Shown: positions 1-10,193, counted from the first letter of the stretch. The stretch: DNA of 30,036 nt from an uncultured Prevotella sp. (GCA_900543975.1 UQTI01000037.1:1-30036); one strand, 5' to 3'. Notes: a model not told the origin generated them from the sequence alone. Numbers and translations are program-made.

Positions 1-140
1 TAACTTGGGAGCAGGTAAAGGCTATTGCAGAGGACAAAATGAATGACCTCAACTGTTTTACAGTAGAGTCAGCCATGAGACTGATAGCCGGTACAGCTAG
101 AAGTATGGGTATTACTGTGAAAGGGGACTTCCCTGAATAA
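1..140 (+). CDS. rplK: 50S ribosomal protein L11, 3' end only
   Basis: The window opens inside this gene. The last 45 codons are readable in the frame starting at base 3 and end at the TAA at 138-140. The visible residues include TVESAMRLIAGTARSMGI, the rRNA-binding C-terminal helix region of L11, the protein that forms the GTPase-associated centre of the large subunit together with 23S rRNA. It is followed 22 bases later by rplA, the usual L11-L1 order. The 5' part lies outside the window, so nothing can be said about its promoter or start. Confidence 0.95.
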   Translation, partial: TWEQVKAIAEDKMNDLNCFTVESAMRLIAGTARSMGITVKGDFPE

Positions 141-162
141 TAATTAAACTTCAATTAAGAAA

Positions 163-855
163 ATGAGTAAACTGACAAAAAATCAGAAATCAGTCGCTGA
201 TAAGGTTGAAGCAGGGAAAGCATACTCTTTGGAAGAGGCATCACAGCTGGTGAAGGACATTACCACCACCAAGTTTGATGCATCTCTCGATATCGACGTT
301 CGCCTGGGTGTAGACCCTCGCAAGGCCAACCAGATGGTTCGTGGCGTCGTTTCTCTTCCTAACGGAACCGGTAAGGTTACCCGCGTTCTCTGTCTCTGTA
401 CACCTGATCAGGAGGCTGCTGCCAAAGAGGCAGGTGCCGACTATGTTGGTCTTGACGAGTATATCGAGAAGATCAAAGGTGGTTGGACAGATGTTGATGT
501 TATCATCACAATGCCCTCATGCATGGGTAAGCTTGGTCCCCTCGGCCGTGTACTCGGTCCCCGTGGCCTGATGCCTAACCCCAAGAGCGGCACTGTTACT
601 ATGGACGTTGCTAAGGCAGTTAAGGAGGTTAAGCAGGGTAAGATCGACTTCAAGGTTGACAAGGCTGGAATCATCCATACCTCTATAGGTAAGGTTAGCT
701 TCACATCGGAGCAGATTTTCCAGAACGCCAAGGAGTTCATCGCCACTGTTAACAAACTGAAGCCTGCTGCTGCTAAAGGTACATACATCAAGAGTATCTT
801 TATTTCTAGCACTATGAGTAAGGGTATCAAGGTTGATCCTAAGACTTGTGAGTAA
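163..855 (+). CDS. rplA: 50S ribosomal protein L1
   Basis: A 230-residue protein, the normal length for bacterial L1, which binds 23S rRNA at the mobile L1 stalk and helps release the E-site tRNA. The family signature is visible around residues 120-140 (MPSCMGKLGPLGRVLGPRG followed by LMPNPKSGTVT). In many bacteria L1 also represses translation of its own L11-L1 operon; no such leader can be judged here because the operon start is outside the window. No Shine-Dalgarno sequence precedes the ATG; the upstream bases are A/T-rich, as usual for Bacteroidetes. It lies 22 bases after rplK and 18 bases before rplJ, so it is certainly co-transcribed. Confidence 0.98.
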   Translation: MSKLTKNQKSVADKVEAGKAYSLEEASQLVKDITTTKFDASLDIDVRLGVDPRKANQMVRGVVSLPNGTGKVTRVLCLCTPDQEAAAKEAGADYVGLDEYIEKIKGGWTDVDVIITMPSCMGKLGPLGRVLGPRGLMPNPKSGTVTMDVAKAVKEVKQGKIDFKVDKAGIIHTSIGKVSFTSEQIFQNAKEFIATVNKLKPAAAKGTYIKSIFISSTMSKGIKVDPKTCE

Positions 856-873
856 CTCTAAAAGTTTTGTACA

Positions 874-1395
874 ATGAAAAAAGAAGTAAAAGATACTATT
901 ATTGTTGAACTCGGTCAGAAACTGAAGGAGTATCCTCATTTCTATCTGGTCGACGTTCACGGACTCAATGCAGAGGCTACAAGCGACCTTCGTCGCAAGT
1001 GCTTCAAGGCCGGTATCAAGATGGTTGTTGTTAAGAACACCCTTCTTCACCAGGCTCTCGAGGCTTCTGACGTAGATTTTGAGCCCATCTATGGAGCACT
1101 GAAGGGCAGCACAGCTGTGATGTTCGCTCAGACCGCTAATGTTCCTGCTAAGCTTCTGAAGGATAAGGATTACCTGAAGGCAGGTGTTCCCGCCCTCAAG
1201 GCAGCTTACGCTGAGGAGTCATTCTTCCAGGCTAACCAGCTTGAGGATTTGGTTTCTCTGAAGAGCAAGAACGAGGTTATTGCAGATATCGTTGCACTGC
1301 TCCAGTCACCCGCAAAGAACGTTATCTCTGCTTTGCAGTCAGGTGGCAACACAATTCATGGTGTTCTCAAGACTTTAGGAGAGCGTCCTGAGTAA
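874..1395 (+). CDS. rplJ: 50S ribosomal protein L10
   Basis: A 173-residue L10 protein, the base of the L7/L12 stalk. The N-terminal rRNA-binding domain (about residues 1-120) includes the typical stretch LRRKCFKAGIKMVVVKNTLL. The C-terminal helix (about 130-165, IADIVALLQSPAKNVISALQ) is the platform on which L7/L12 dimers dock. It sits 18 bases after rplA, so there is no room for the long L10-autoregulated leader known in E. coli at this junction. It is followed after 46 A-rich bases by rplL, its protein partner. Confidence 0.98.
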   Translation: MKKEVKDTIIVELGQKLKEYPHFYLVDVHGLNAEATSDLRRKCFKAGIKMVVVKNTLLHQALEASDVDFEPIYGALKGSTAVMFAQTANVPAKLLKDKDYLKAGVPALKAAYAEESFFQANQLEDLVSLKSKNEVIADIVALLQSPAKNVISALQSGGNTIHGVLKTLGERPE

Positions 1396-1441
1396 TATTT
1401 CAAACAAACATTAACAAAAAAAATAAAAAAATTAAAATAAA

Positions 1442-1819
1442 ATGGCAGATATCAAAGCTATTGCTGAAGAGTTAGTAAATCTTACAGTAAAGGAAGTAAA
1501 TGAGTTGGCAACAGTCCTGAAGGACGAGTATGGAATCGAGCCCGCTGCTGCAGCTGTAGCTGTAGCTGCTGGTCCCGCTGCTGGTGCAGCTGACGCAGCT
1601 GAGGAGAAGTCTTCTTTCGACGTTGTTCTCGCTGAGGTTGGTGGCGCAAAGCTCCAGGTTGTAAAGGCTGTTAAGGAGGCTTGCGGTCTTGGTCTGAAAG
1701 AGGCTAAGGATCTCGTAGACGGTGCTCCTTCAACAATCAAGGAAGGTCTTTCTAAGGAAGAGGCTGAGAACCTGAAGAAGGCTATCGAAGAGGCTGGTGC
1801 TAAGGTAGAGCTGAAGTAA
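1442..1819 (+). CDS. rplL: 50S ribosomal protein L7/L12
   Basis: A 125-residue L7/L12 with the standard three parts: an N-terminal dimerisation helix pair (about 1-32), an Ala/Gly-rich flexible hinge (about 36-55, PAAAAVAVAAGPAAGAAD) and the C-terminal factor-binding domain with KEACGLGLKEAKDLVDGAP and the closing KKAIEEAGAKVELK. It recruits elongation factors to the ribosome. The 46 bases before the ATG are almost pure A/T with long A runs, the kind of unstructured A-rich leader that stands in for a Shine-Dalgarno site in this phylum and suits a protein needed in four or more copies per ribosome. Confidence 0.98.
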   Translation: MADIKAIAEELVNLTVKEVNELATVLKDEYGIEPAAAAVAVAAGPAAGAADAAEEKSSFDVVLAEVGGAKLQVVKAVKEACGLGLKEAKDLVDGAPSTIKEGLSKEEAENLKKAIEEAGAKVELK

Positions 1820-1839
1820 TCAAGCATCTTGTAAGGAAT

Positions 1840-1921
1840 AAAGGTTGAAGTTTTTCAGCCTTTGTTCTTACTTTCATATTAATGGTTAGAATCTGCTAAG
1901 TAGGCGGGTTCTAACCTTTTT
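1840..1921 (+). terminator. Double hairpin between rplL and rpoB, probable partial terminator/attenuator
   Basis: Two hairpins stand in tandem in the 150-base rplL-rpoB gap. The first pairs AAAGGTTGAA (1840-1849) with TTCAGCCTTT (1854-1863) around a 4-base loop, with one G-U pair. The second pairs GGTTAGAATC (1884-1893) with GGTTCTAACC (1907-1916), with one G-U pair, and runs straight into TTTTT. In E. coli a partial terminator at the same junction lowers rpoBC transcription relative to the ribosomal protein genes. The position and shape suggest the same role here, but that is an inference. Confidence 0.7.
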
Positions 1922-1969
1922 GTGTCTTTAAAACTTTTAGATTTTTCAACACCCTATTAATATCTTCTA

Positions 1970-4900
1970 ATGGCTTCAAAAATTGTTGATAACAGAGTAA
2001 ATTTTGCCAGCGTCCACAATCCGATGCCCTATCCGGATTTTCTCGACGTGCAGCTAAAGTCGTTTAGAGACTTCCTTCAGTTGGATACGCCACCTGAGGA
2101 GCGCAAGAATGACGGTTTGTATAAGGTCTTCTCTGAGAACTTCCCCATCACGGACACAAGAAACAATTTTGTTCTTGAATTCCTTGACTACTATATCGAC
2201 CCGCCCCGCTACTCAATTGATGAGTGTCTGGAGCGCGGCTTGACATATAGTGTTCCCTTGAAGGCTAAGATGAAACTTTATTGTACTGACCCCGATCATG
2301 AGGATTTCGGTACATTCATACAAGACGTCTTTCTTGGCACTATCCCTTACATGACAAGCAACGGCACGTTCGTAATCAATGGTGCCGAGCGTGTTGTTGT
2401 GTCACAGCTGCACCGTTCACCCGGTGTGTTCTTCTCACAGGGTGTCCATGCTAACGGAACCGTGCTTTATTCTGCACGAATCATTCCGTTCAAGGGCTCT
2501 TGGATCGAGTTTGCCACTGACATCAACAACGTGATGTATGCTTACATCGACCGTAAGAAGAAATTGCCTGTAACAACTCTTCTCCGTGCCATCGGCTACG
2601 ACACTGATAAGGACATCCTTCAGATTTTCGACCTTGCTGAGGAGATTAAGGTCAACAAGAAGAACATGAAGGCTGCCATTGGTCGCAAGCTTGCTGCCCG
2701 TGTGCTGAAGAGCTGGAACGAAGACTTCGTAGACGAGGATACCGGTGAGGTTGTATCTATCGAGCGTAACGAGGTGATTATGGAGCGTGAGACTGAGCTC
2801 ACAGAGGATAACATTGATGAAATTCTCGAGAGCGGCACCGCTTCAATACTTCTCCACAAGGATGCAGAGGCTGCAAGCAAATACGCCATCATCTTCAACA
2901 CCCTTCAGAAGGATCCCAGCAACTCTGAGAAAGAGGCTGTGCTTTACATCTACCGTCAGCTGCGTAACAGCGACCCTGCTGATGACGCATCAGCTCGCGA
3001 GGTGTTCCAGAACCTGTTCTTCTCAGACAAGCGTTATGATCTCGGTGAGGTTGGTCGCTACCGCATCAACCGCAAGCTCGGTCTCTCTACCGATTCTGAC
3101 ATTCGTGTCCTCACAAAGGACGACATCATAGAGATTATCAAGTATCTCATCCAGCTGGTCAACTCCAACGCTAACGTCGATGATATCGACCACCTCTCTA
3201 ACCGTCGCGTACGCACAGTGGGTGAGCAGTTGAGCAACCAGTTCTCTATCGGTCTTGCCCGTATGAGCCGCACCATCCGTGAGCGCATGAACGTGCGCGA
3301 CAACGAGGTGTTCACACCGACCGATCTTATCAACGCAAAGACCATCTCGAGCGTTATCAACTCGTTCTTCGGAACGAACCCGCTGTCTCAGTTCATGGAC
3401 CAGACCAACCCGTTGGCTGAGGTCACACACAAGCGCCGTCTCTCGGCTCTTGGTCCTGGCGGTCTGTCGCGTGAGCGTGCAGGTTTCGAGGTGCGTGACG
3501 TTCACTATACCCACTACGGTCGTCTCTGTCCTATTGAGAGCCCTGAGGGTCCTAACATCGGTCTTATTTCTTCTCTTTGCGTTTACGCTACAATCAACGA
3601 CCTCGGCTTCATCGAGACACCTTATCGCAAGGTAACCGACGGTGTCGTTGACCTGAAGAACGAGGATGTTGTATATCTCACAGCCGAAGAAGAGCAAGAT
3701 CACATCATCGGTCAGGGTAACGCACCTCTTCGTCCCGACGGAACGTTCATCCGCGATGTCGTAAAGTGTCGTCAGGATGCCGACTTCCCTGTTGTGCCTC
3801 CCTCAGAGGTAGACCTCATGGACGTTGCTCCTCAGCAGATCGGTTCGGTTTCTGCCGGACTCATTCCTTTCCTCGAGCACGACGACGGTCACCGTGCGCT
3901 CATGGGATGTAACATGATGCGCCAGGCTGTGCCTTTGCTCCACAATGATGCTCCTATCGTAGGAACAGGTATTGAGAAACAGGTGTGTGAGGATTCTCGC
4001 ACCATGATCACAGCCGAGGGTGAGGGTGTTATCGACTACGTTGACGCTACAACCATACGTATTCTCTATGATCGCACAGAGGAAGAAGAGTTTGTAAGCT
4101 TCGAGCCTGCTCTTAAGGAGTATCGCATACCCAAGTTCCGTCGCACCAACCAGAACATGACCATCGACCTGCGTCCTATCTGTAACAAGGGTCAGCGTGT
4201 CAAGGCTGGTGACATCCTTACCGAGGGTTATGCTACAGAGAACGGCGAGCTTGCTCTTGGCCGCAACCTCCTCGTGGCTTACATGCCTTGGAAGGGTTAC
4301 AACTATGAGGATGCCATCGTGCTCTCAGAGCGTATTGTCCGTGACGATGTGCTCACATCAGTGCATGTTGACGAGTATTCTCTTGAGGTTCGCGAGACAA
4401 AGCGCGGCATGGAGGAGTTCACAAGCGACATCCCCAACGTTAGCGAGGAAGCAACCAAGGATCTCGACGACAACGGTATCATTCGCATCGGTGCCCGTGT
4501 TGAGCCCGGCGACATCATGATCGGTAAGATTTCACCAAAGGGTGAGAGCGATCCTTCACCAGAGGAGAAACTCCTCCGTGCTATCTTCGGTGACAAGGCC
4601 GGTGACGTAAAGGATTCTTCATTGAAAGCCAATCCTTCACTCAGCGGTGTCGTTATCGACAAGAAGCTGTTCACACGCGCTGTCAAGACCCGTGAGTCGA
4701 AGAAACAGGACAAGATCACACTGGCAAAGATCGACGAGGAGTATGAGGCAAAGAACGACGACCTCAAGGACATTCTCGTTGACAAGCTCCTCACCCTCAC
4801 CGAGGACAAGACCTCTATGGGTGTGAAAGACTACAGCGGTGCTGAGATCATCACAAAGGGCAGCAAGTTCACAGCTACACAGCTCAAGAACCTTGAGTAT

Positions 4901-5782
4901 GACGGCATACAGTCGAACGGATGGACAGAGGACGACCATACCAACGGTCTTATCCAGAAGCTCATCATGAACTACATACGCAAGTACAAGCTCCTCGATG
5001 CTGAGCTCAAGCGTAAGAAGTTTGCCATCACCATCGGTGACGAGATGCCTTCAGGTATCCTCCAGATGGCCAAGGTTTACATCGCCAAGAAGCGTAAGAT
5101 CGGTGTCGGTGACAAGCTCGCCGGTCGTCACGGTAACAAGGGTATCGTTTCGAAGATTGTACGCATGGAGGACATGCCGTTCCTCGAGGACGGACGTCCT
5201 GTAGACCTGGTGCTGAACCCGCTGGGTGTGCCTTCGCGAATGAACCTCGGTCAGATCTTCGAGGCCATCCTCGGTGCTGCCGGTCGCAAGCTCGGCGTCA
5301 AGTTTGCTACGCCTATCTTCGACGGTGCTCATCTTGAGGACCTCTCTGAGTGGACTGACAAGGCAGGTCTGCCTCACCTCTGCTCTACACACCTCTATGA
5401 CGGTGAGACAGGTGAGCAGTTTGACCAGCCCGCCACCGTGGGTGTCACTTACTTCCTCAAGCTCGGTCACATGGTTGAGGACAAGATGCACGCACGTTCA
5501 ATCGGTCCCTACTCGCTCATCACACAGCAGCCTCTTGGAGGTAAGGCACAGTTTGGTGGACAGCGTTTCGGAGAGATGGAGGTTTGGGCTCTTGAGGCCT
5601 TCGGCGCAAGCCATGTGCTCCAGGAGATTCTTACCATCAAGTCGGACGATACCGTCGGCCGTTCAAAGGCTTACGAGGCCATTGTCAAGGGCGATCCCAT
5701 GCCAACACCTGGCATCCCCGAGTCGCTTAACGTGTTGCTCCATGAGCTTCGCGGTCTCGGTCTGAGCATCAAACTTGATTAA
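1970..5782 (+). CDS. rpoB: DNA-directed RNA polymerase beta subunit
   Basis: A full-length 1270-residue beta subunit. The rifampicin-binding region lies at about residues 468-525 and reads GTNPLSQFMDQTNPL, then THKRRLSALGPGGLSRERAG, so the usual resistance positions appear wild-type (for example S473, Q474, D477 and the H and R of the THKRR motif). The catalytic-site-facing motifs ESPEGPNIGLI, GYNYEDAI and GRHGNKGIVS are all present, and the protein ends normally in HELRGLGLSIKLD. The start is the first ATG after the double hairpin and is supported by the family N-terminus (VNFASVHNPMPYPDFL). rpoC begins 30 bases downstream. Confidence 0.99.
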   Translation: MASKIVDNRVNFASVHNPMPYPDFLDVQLKSFRDFLQLDTPPEERKNDGLYKVFSENFPITDTRNNFVLEFLDYYIDPPRYSIDECLERGLTYSVPLKAKMKLYCTDPDHEDFGTFIQDVFLGTIPYMTSNGTFVINGAERVVVSQLHRSPGVFFSQGVHANGTVLYSARIIPFKGSWIEFATDINNVMYAYIDRKKKLPVTTLLRAIGYDTDKDILQIFDLAEEIKVNKKNMKAAIGRKLAARVLKSWNEDFVDEDTGEVVSIERNEVIMERETELTEDNIDEILESGTASILLHKDAEAASKYAIIFNTLQKDPSNSEKEAVLYIYRQLRNSDPADDASAREVFQNLFFSDKRYDLGEVGRYRINRKLGLSTDSDIRVLTKDDIIEIIKYLIQLVNSNANVDDIDHLSNRRVRTVGEQLSNQFSIGLARMSRTIRERMNVRDNEVFTPTDLINAKTISSVINSFFGTNPLSQFMDQTNPLAEVTHKRRLSALGPGGLSRERAGFEVRDVHYTHYGRLCPIESPEGPNIGLISSLCVYATINDLGFIETPYRKVTDGVVDLKNEDVVYLTAEEEQDHIIGQGNAPLRPDGTFIRDVVKCRQDADFPVVPPSEVDLMDVAPQQIGSVSAGLIPFLEHDDGHRALMGCNMMRQAVPLLHNDAPIVGTGIEKQVCEDSRTMITAEGEGVIDYVDATTIRILYDRTEEEEFVSFEPALKEYRIPKFRRTNQNMTIDLRPICNKGQRVKAGDILTEGYATENGELALGRNLLVAYMPWKGYNYEDAIVLSERIVRDDVLTSVHVDEYSLEVRETKRGMEEFTSDIPNVSEEATKDLDDNGIIRIGARVEPGDIMIGKISPKGESDPSPEEKLLRAIFGDKAGDVKDSSLKANPSLSGVVIDKKLFTRAVKTRESKKQDKITLAKIDEEYEAKNDDLKDILVDKLLTLTEDKTSMGVKDYSGAEIITKGSKFTATQLKNLEYDGIQSNGWTEDDHTNGLIQKLIMNYIRKYKLLDAELKRKKFAITIGDEMPSGILQMAKVYIAKKRKIGVGDKLAGRHGNKGIVSKIVRMEDMPFLEDGRPVDLVLNPLGVPSRMNLGQIFEAILGAAGRKLGVKFATPIFDGAHLEDLSEWTDKAGLPHLCSTHLYDGETGEQFDQPATVGVTYFLKLGHMVEDKMHARSIGPYSLITQQPLGGKAQFGGQRFGEMEVWALEAFGASHVLQEILTIKSDDTVGRSKAYEAIVKGDPMPTPGIPESLNVLLHELRGLGLSIKLD

Positions 5783-5812
5783 TCCTGACACCCTAAATAT
5801 TTCATATAAGAT

Positions 5813-8800
5813 ATGGCTTTCAAGAAAGATACAAAAGTAAAAAATAATTTCACGAAGATTACCATCGGTCTCGCTTCTCCCGAGGAGATTTTGGAAAATT
5901 CGTATGGCGAGGTAACCAAGCCTGAAACCATCAACTATCGTACCTACAAGCCGGAGCGTGACGGTCTGTTCTGTGAGCGCATCTTCGGTCCGACACGCGA
6001 CTACGAGTGTGCCTGTGGCAAGTACAAGCGCATTCGTTACAAAGGTATCGTCTGCGACCGATGCGGTGTTGAGGTAACAGAGAAGAAAGTGCGTCGCGAG
6101 CGTAGCGGACACATCGAGCTGGTGGTGCCTGTAGCACACATCTGGTATTTCCGTTCTCTGCCCAACAAGATTGGCTACCTGCTCGGCATGCCTACAAAGA
6201 AGCTCGACGCGGTAATCTACTATGAGAAATATGTGGTTATCCAGCCGGGTGCCCTTGCAGGACGTACCGACGAGGAAGGCAACGAGCTGAACGGTTCACA
6301 CAAGATGGACCTCCTCACAGAAGAGGAGTACATGGACATCCTTGACAACAAGATCGGAATAAGCAACGACTATCTTGAGGACAGCGATCCTAACAAGTTC
6401 ATCGCCAAGATGGGTGCAGAGGCCATTTACGACCTGCTTGCAAACATCGATCTCGACGCTCTGTCATACGAGCTGCGTGACCGTGCCAACAACGACTCGG
6501 CACAGCAGCGCAAGACAGAGGCCCTGAAGCGTCTGCAGGTTGTAGAGGCGTTCCGTGGCAGCAAGGACATGAACCGTCCTGAGTGGATGATCATGAAGAT
6601 CATTCCCGTTATCCCGCCAGAGCTCCGTCCTCTCGTGCCGCTTGATGGCGGCCGTTTCGCAACTTCCGACCTCAACGACCTCTATCGTCGTGTGATCATC
6701 CGTAACAACCGTCTGAAGCGACTCGTAGAGATCAAGGCTCCTGAGGTCATTCTCCGTAACGAGAAGCGTATGCTTCAGGAGGCCGTCGACAGTCTCTTCG
6801 ACAACTCACGCAAGTCGAGCGCTGTGAAGAGTGAGAGCAACCGTCCGCTGAAGTCATTGTCCGACTCTCTCAAGGGTAAGGCAGGACGTTTCCGCCAGAA
6901 CCTCCTCGGTAAGCGTGTCGACTATTCTGCACGTTCGGTTATCGTCGTAGGTCCTGAGCTGAAGATGGGCGAGTGTGGTCTGCCTAAGCTCATGGCAGCC
7001 GAGCTCTACAAGCCGTTCATCATCCGCAAGCTCATCGAGCGCGGCATCGTGAAGACCGTCAAGAGCGCCAAGAAGATCGTTGACCGTCGTGAACCCGTGA
7101 TCTGGGACATCCTGGAGAACGTAATGAAGGGTCACCCCGTGCTCCTGAACCGTGCTCCTACACTTCACCGTCTGGGTATCCAGGCGTTCCAGCCTAAGCT
7201 CATCGAGGGTAAGGCTATCCAGCTCCACCCGTTGGCATGTACCGCGTTCAACGCCGACTTCGACGGTGACCAGATGGCTGTTCACCTCCCGCTTAGCAAC
7301 GAGGCTGTGCTTGAGGCTCAGATCCTGATGCTTCAGAGCCACAACATCCTCAACCCTGCCAATGGTGCTCCTATCACCGTGCCTTCACAGGATATGGTGC
7401 TCGGACTCTATTATATCACCAAGCTGCGTCCCGGTGCCAAGGGCACAGGTCTGACCTTCTACGGTGCTGAAGAGGCAATCATTGCCCACAACGAGGGCCA
7501 GTGTGACCTCCACGCTCCTGTAAAGGTTATCGTTACCGATCTTGTCGACGGCAAGCTGCAGCCCCGCATGGTGGAGACCTCGGTAGGTCGTGTTATCGTC
7601 AACCAGATTATCCCTGACGAGGTAGGCTTCTTCAACGACATCATCTCTAAGAAGACCCTCCGCGGCATCATCTCAAGCGTAATCAAGGCCGTAGGTATGG
7701 CTCGTGCATGCGAGTTCCTCGACGGCATCAAGAACCTTGGTTATCGCATGGCTTATGTGGCTGGTCTGTCGTTCAACCTTGACGACATCATCATCCCGCC
7801 AGAAAAGAAAGCCATCGTTGACCGTGGCCAGGACGAGGTTCGTGCCATCCAGGACAACTATAACATGGGCTTCATCACAGAGAACGAGCGTTACAACCAG
7901 GTGATCGATACCTGGACACACGTCAACAACGACCTCGCCTCTATCCTTATGAAAGAGATGACCGAGGCTGACCAGGGCTTCAACGCCGTGTTCATGATGC
8001 TCGACTCAGGTGCCCGTGGTTCTAAGGACCAGATCAAGCAGCTCTCAGGTATGCGTGGTCTTATGGCCAAGCCTATGAAGGCCGGTGCCGAGGGACACCA
8101 GATTATCGAGAACCCTATTATCTCCAACTTCAAGGAGGGTATGTCAGTGCTCGAGTACTTCATCGCTTCTCACGGTGCCCGTAAGGGTCTTGCCGATACC
8201 GCTATGAAGACCGCCGACGCCGGTTACCTCACACGTCGTCTTGTTGACGTCTCACACGATGTGATCATCACCGAGGAAGACTGTGGTACGCTCCGCGGCC
8301 TCGTATGCACCGCTCTTAAGAACGGCGATGAGGTGGTTTCATCACTCTCTGAGCGCATCCTTGGCCGTGTGTCTGTTCACGATGTTATCCATCCTTCAAC
8401 AGGCGAGCTGCTCGTGGCTGCCGGCGAAGAGATTACCGACTCTATAGCCAAGGCCATCGAAGACTCTCCCATCGAGAGCGTTGAGATCCGCTCTGTGCTC
8501 ACCTGCGAGAGCAAGCACGGTGTCTGCATGAAGTGTTACGGACGTAACCTCGCAACACAGCGCATGGTTCAGATGGGTGAGGCAGTAGGTGTGATTGCCG
8601 CACAGGCCATTGGTGAGCCTGGTACACAGCTTACGCTCCGTACCTTCCACGCCGGTGGTGTGGCAGGTAACGCTGCCGCCAACGCTTCTATCGTAGCAAA
8701 GAACGACTGCAAGCTCCACTTCGAGGACATCCGTGTCGTGCCGTTCATCGAGAACGACGGCGAGAAGGACATCAAGTGTGAGATGGTTGTGAGCCGTCTT

Positions 8801-10135
8801 ACCGAGCTTCAGTTCATCGACCCGCATACCGACATCACCCTTGCAACAGTGAACGTGCCTTACGGTTCTTCACTCTATTTCAAGGAAGGCGACGAGGTCA
8901 AGAAGGGCGATCTCATTGCCAAGTGGGACCCGTTCAACGCCGTTATCGTTACCGAGTATGCAGGAACCCTGCGCTTCAACGATGTTGTTGAGGGCGTAAC
9001 GTACCGTGCTGAGACCGACGACGCCACAGGTCTTACCGAGAAGATTATCGTCGACTCTAAGGACAAGTCGAAGGTGCCGACCTGCGATGTGCTTGATGCA
9101 AATGGCGAGATTATCGGTACCTACAACTTCCCTGTGGGAGGACACGTTGTTGTTGAAGACGGCCAGACCGTCAAGACAGGTACCACCCTCGTGAAGATTC
9201 CTCGTGCTGCCGGTTCGGCAGGCGATATCACCGGTGGTCTGCCACGAGTTACCGAGCTGTTCGAGGCTCGTAACCCGAGCAACCCCGCTGTTGTGTCTGA
9301 GATCGACGGTGAGGTTACCATGGGCAAGGTTAAGCGTGGCAACCGTGAGATCATCGTTACCAGCAAGACCGGTGACCAGAAGAAATATCTCGTGTCGCTG
9401 TCAAAGCAGATCCTTGTACAGGAGCACGATGCCGTGCGTGCCGGAACCCCGTTGTCTGACGGTAGCATCACACCGGGCGACATCCTTGCCATCAAGGGTC
9501 CGACCGCCGTTCAGGAGTATATCGTGAATGAGGTTCAGGACGTGTACCGTCTGCAGGGTGTGAAGATCAACGACAAGCACTTCGAGATTATCGTTCGCCA
9601 GATGATGCGCAAGGTTCAGATCAACGAACCGGGCGATACAACATTCCTCGAGCAGGAGATTGTCGACAAGCTCGACTTTGCAGAGGAGAACGACCGCATC
9701 TGGGGCAAGAAGTATGTTGTCGATGCAGGCGACAGCGATGTGCTCAAGGTTGGTCAGATCGTGTCGGCCCGCAAGCTGCGCGACGAGAACTCAAGCTTGA
9801 AGCGTCGTGACCTCCGTCAGGTTCAGGTGCGCGACACCGTGCCCGCAACATCTACACAGATCCTTCAGGGTATCACCCGCGCCGCTCTCCAGACCAAGAG
9901 CTTCATCTCTTCTGCATCGTTCCAGGAGACAACGAAGGTGCTCAACGAGGCCGCTATCCGTGGCAAGGTAGACCGTCTGGAAGGCATGAAGGAGAACGTT
10001 ATCGCCGGTCACCTCATCCCCGCCGGTACAGGTCTCCGCGAGTGGGAGCGTCTGATTGTAGGCTCAAAGGAAGACTATGAGCGCATGCAGGCCAACCGCA
10101 AGAATGTTATCGATTTCTCTGACAACCAGAAATAA
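5813..10135 (+). CDS. rpoC: DNA-directed RNA polymerase beta' subunit
   Basis: A full-length 1440-residue beta' subunit. The N-terminal zinc site has cysteines at 66, 68, 81 and 84 (CACGKYK ... CDRCG). The catalytic Mg-binding motif NADFDGDQMAVH begins at residue 480. A second cysteine cluster is visible in LTCESKHGVCMKCYGRN, followed by the trigger-loop region (GEPGTQLTLRTFHAGG). The C-terminus (LIPAGTGLREWERL ... NVIDFSDNQK) is complete. It is the last gene of the operon: a strong terminator follows 20 bases after the stop codon, and the next gene has its own promoter. Confidence 0.99.
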   Translation: MAFKKDTKVKNNFTKITIGLASPEEILENSYGEVTKPETINYRTYKPERDGLFCERIFGPTRDYECACGKYKRIRYKGIVCDRCGVEVTEKKVRRERSGHIELVVPVAHIWYFRSLPNKIGYLLGMPTKKLDAVIYYEKYVVIQPGALAGRTDEEGNELNGSHKMDLLTEEEYMDILDNKIGISNDYLEDSDPNKFIAKMGAEAIYDLLANIDLDALSYELRDRANNDSAQQRKTEALKRLQVVEAFRGSKDMNRPEWMIMKIIPVIPPELRPLVPLDGGRFATSDLNDLYRRVIIRNNRLKRLVEIKAPEVILRNEKRMLQEAVDSLFDNSRKSSAVKSESNRPLKSLSDSLKGKAGRFRQNLLGKRVDYSARSVIVVGPELKMGECGLPKLMAAELYKPFIIRKLIERGIVKTVKSAKKIVDRREPVIWDILENVMKGHPVLLNRAPTLHRLGIQAFQPKLIEGKAIQLHPLACTAFNADFDGDQMAVHLPLSNEAVLEAQILMLQSHNILNPANGAPITVPSQDMVLGLYYITKLRPGAKGTGLTFYGAEEAIIAHNEGQCDLHAPVKVIVTDLVDGKLQPRMVETSVGRVIVNQIIPDEVGFFNDIISKKTLRGIISSVIKAVGMARACEFLDGIKNLGYRMAYVAGLSFNLDDIIIPPEKKAIVDRGQDEVRAIQDNYNMGFITENERYNQVIDTWTHVNNDLASILMKEMTEADQGFNAVFMMLDSGARGSKDQIKQLSGMRGLMAKPMKAGAEGHQIIENPIISNFKEGMSVLEYFIASHGARKGLADTAMKTADAGYLTRRLVDVSHDVIITEEDCGTLRGLVCTALKNGDEVVSSLSERILGRVSVHDVIHPSTGELLVAAGEEITDSIAKAIEDSPIESVEIRSVLTCESKHGVCMKCYGRNLATQRMVQMGEAVGVIAAQAIGEPGTQLTLRTFHAGGVAGNAAANASIVAKNDCKLHFEDIRVVPFIENDGEKDIKCEMVVSRLTELQFIDPHTDITLATVNVPYGSSLYFKEGDEVKKGDLIAKWDPFNAVIVTEYAGTLRFNDVVEGVTYRAETDDATGLTEKIIVDSKDKSKVPTCDVLDANGEIIGTYNFPVGGHVVVEDGQTVKTGTTLVKIPRAAGSAGDITGGLPRVTELFEARNPSNPAVVSEIDGEVTMGKVKRGNREIIVTSKTGDQKKYLVSLSKQILVQEHDAVRAGTPLSDGSITPGDILAIKGPTAVQEYIVNEVQDVYRLQGVKINDKHFEIIVRQMMRKVQINEPGDTTFLEQEIVDKLDFAEENDRIWGKKYVVDAGDSDVLKVGQIVSARKLRDENSSLKRRDLRQVQVRDTVPATSTQILQGITRAALQTKSFISSASFQETTKVLNEAAIRGKVDRLEGMKENVIAGHLIPAGTGLREWERLIVGSKEDYERMQANRKNVIDFSDNQK

Positions 10136-10155
10136 GAAAAACGATAAGACGTTAT

Positions 10156-10193
10156 AAAAGGGACACACCTCTTTTTAGGGGTGTGTCCTTTTT
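10156..10193 (+). terminator. Rho-independent terminator of the rpoBC operon
   Basis: GGACACACC (10161-10169) pairs perfectly with GGTGTGTCC (10180-10188) around a short loop, is flanked by AAAA on the left, and is followed by TTTTT. It sits about 20 bases after the rpoC stop codon. Confidence 0.92.
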
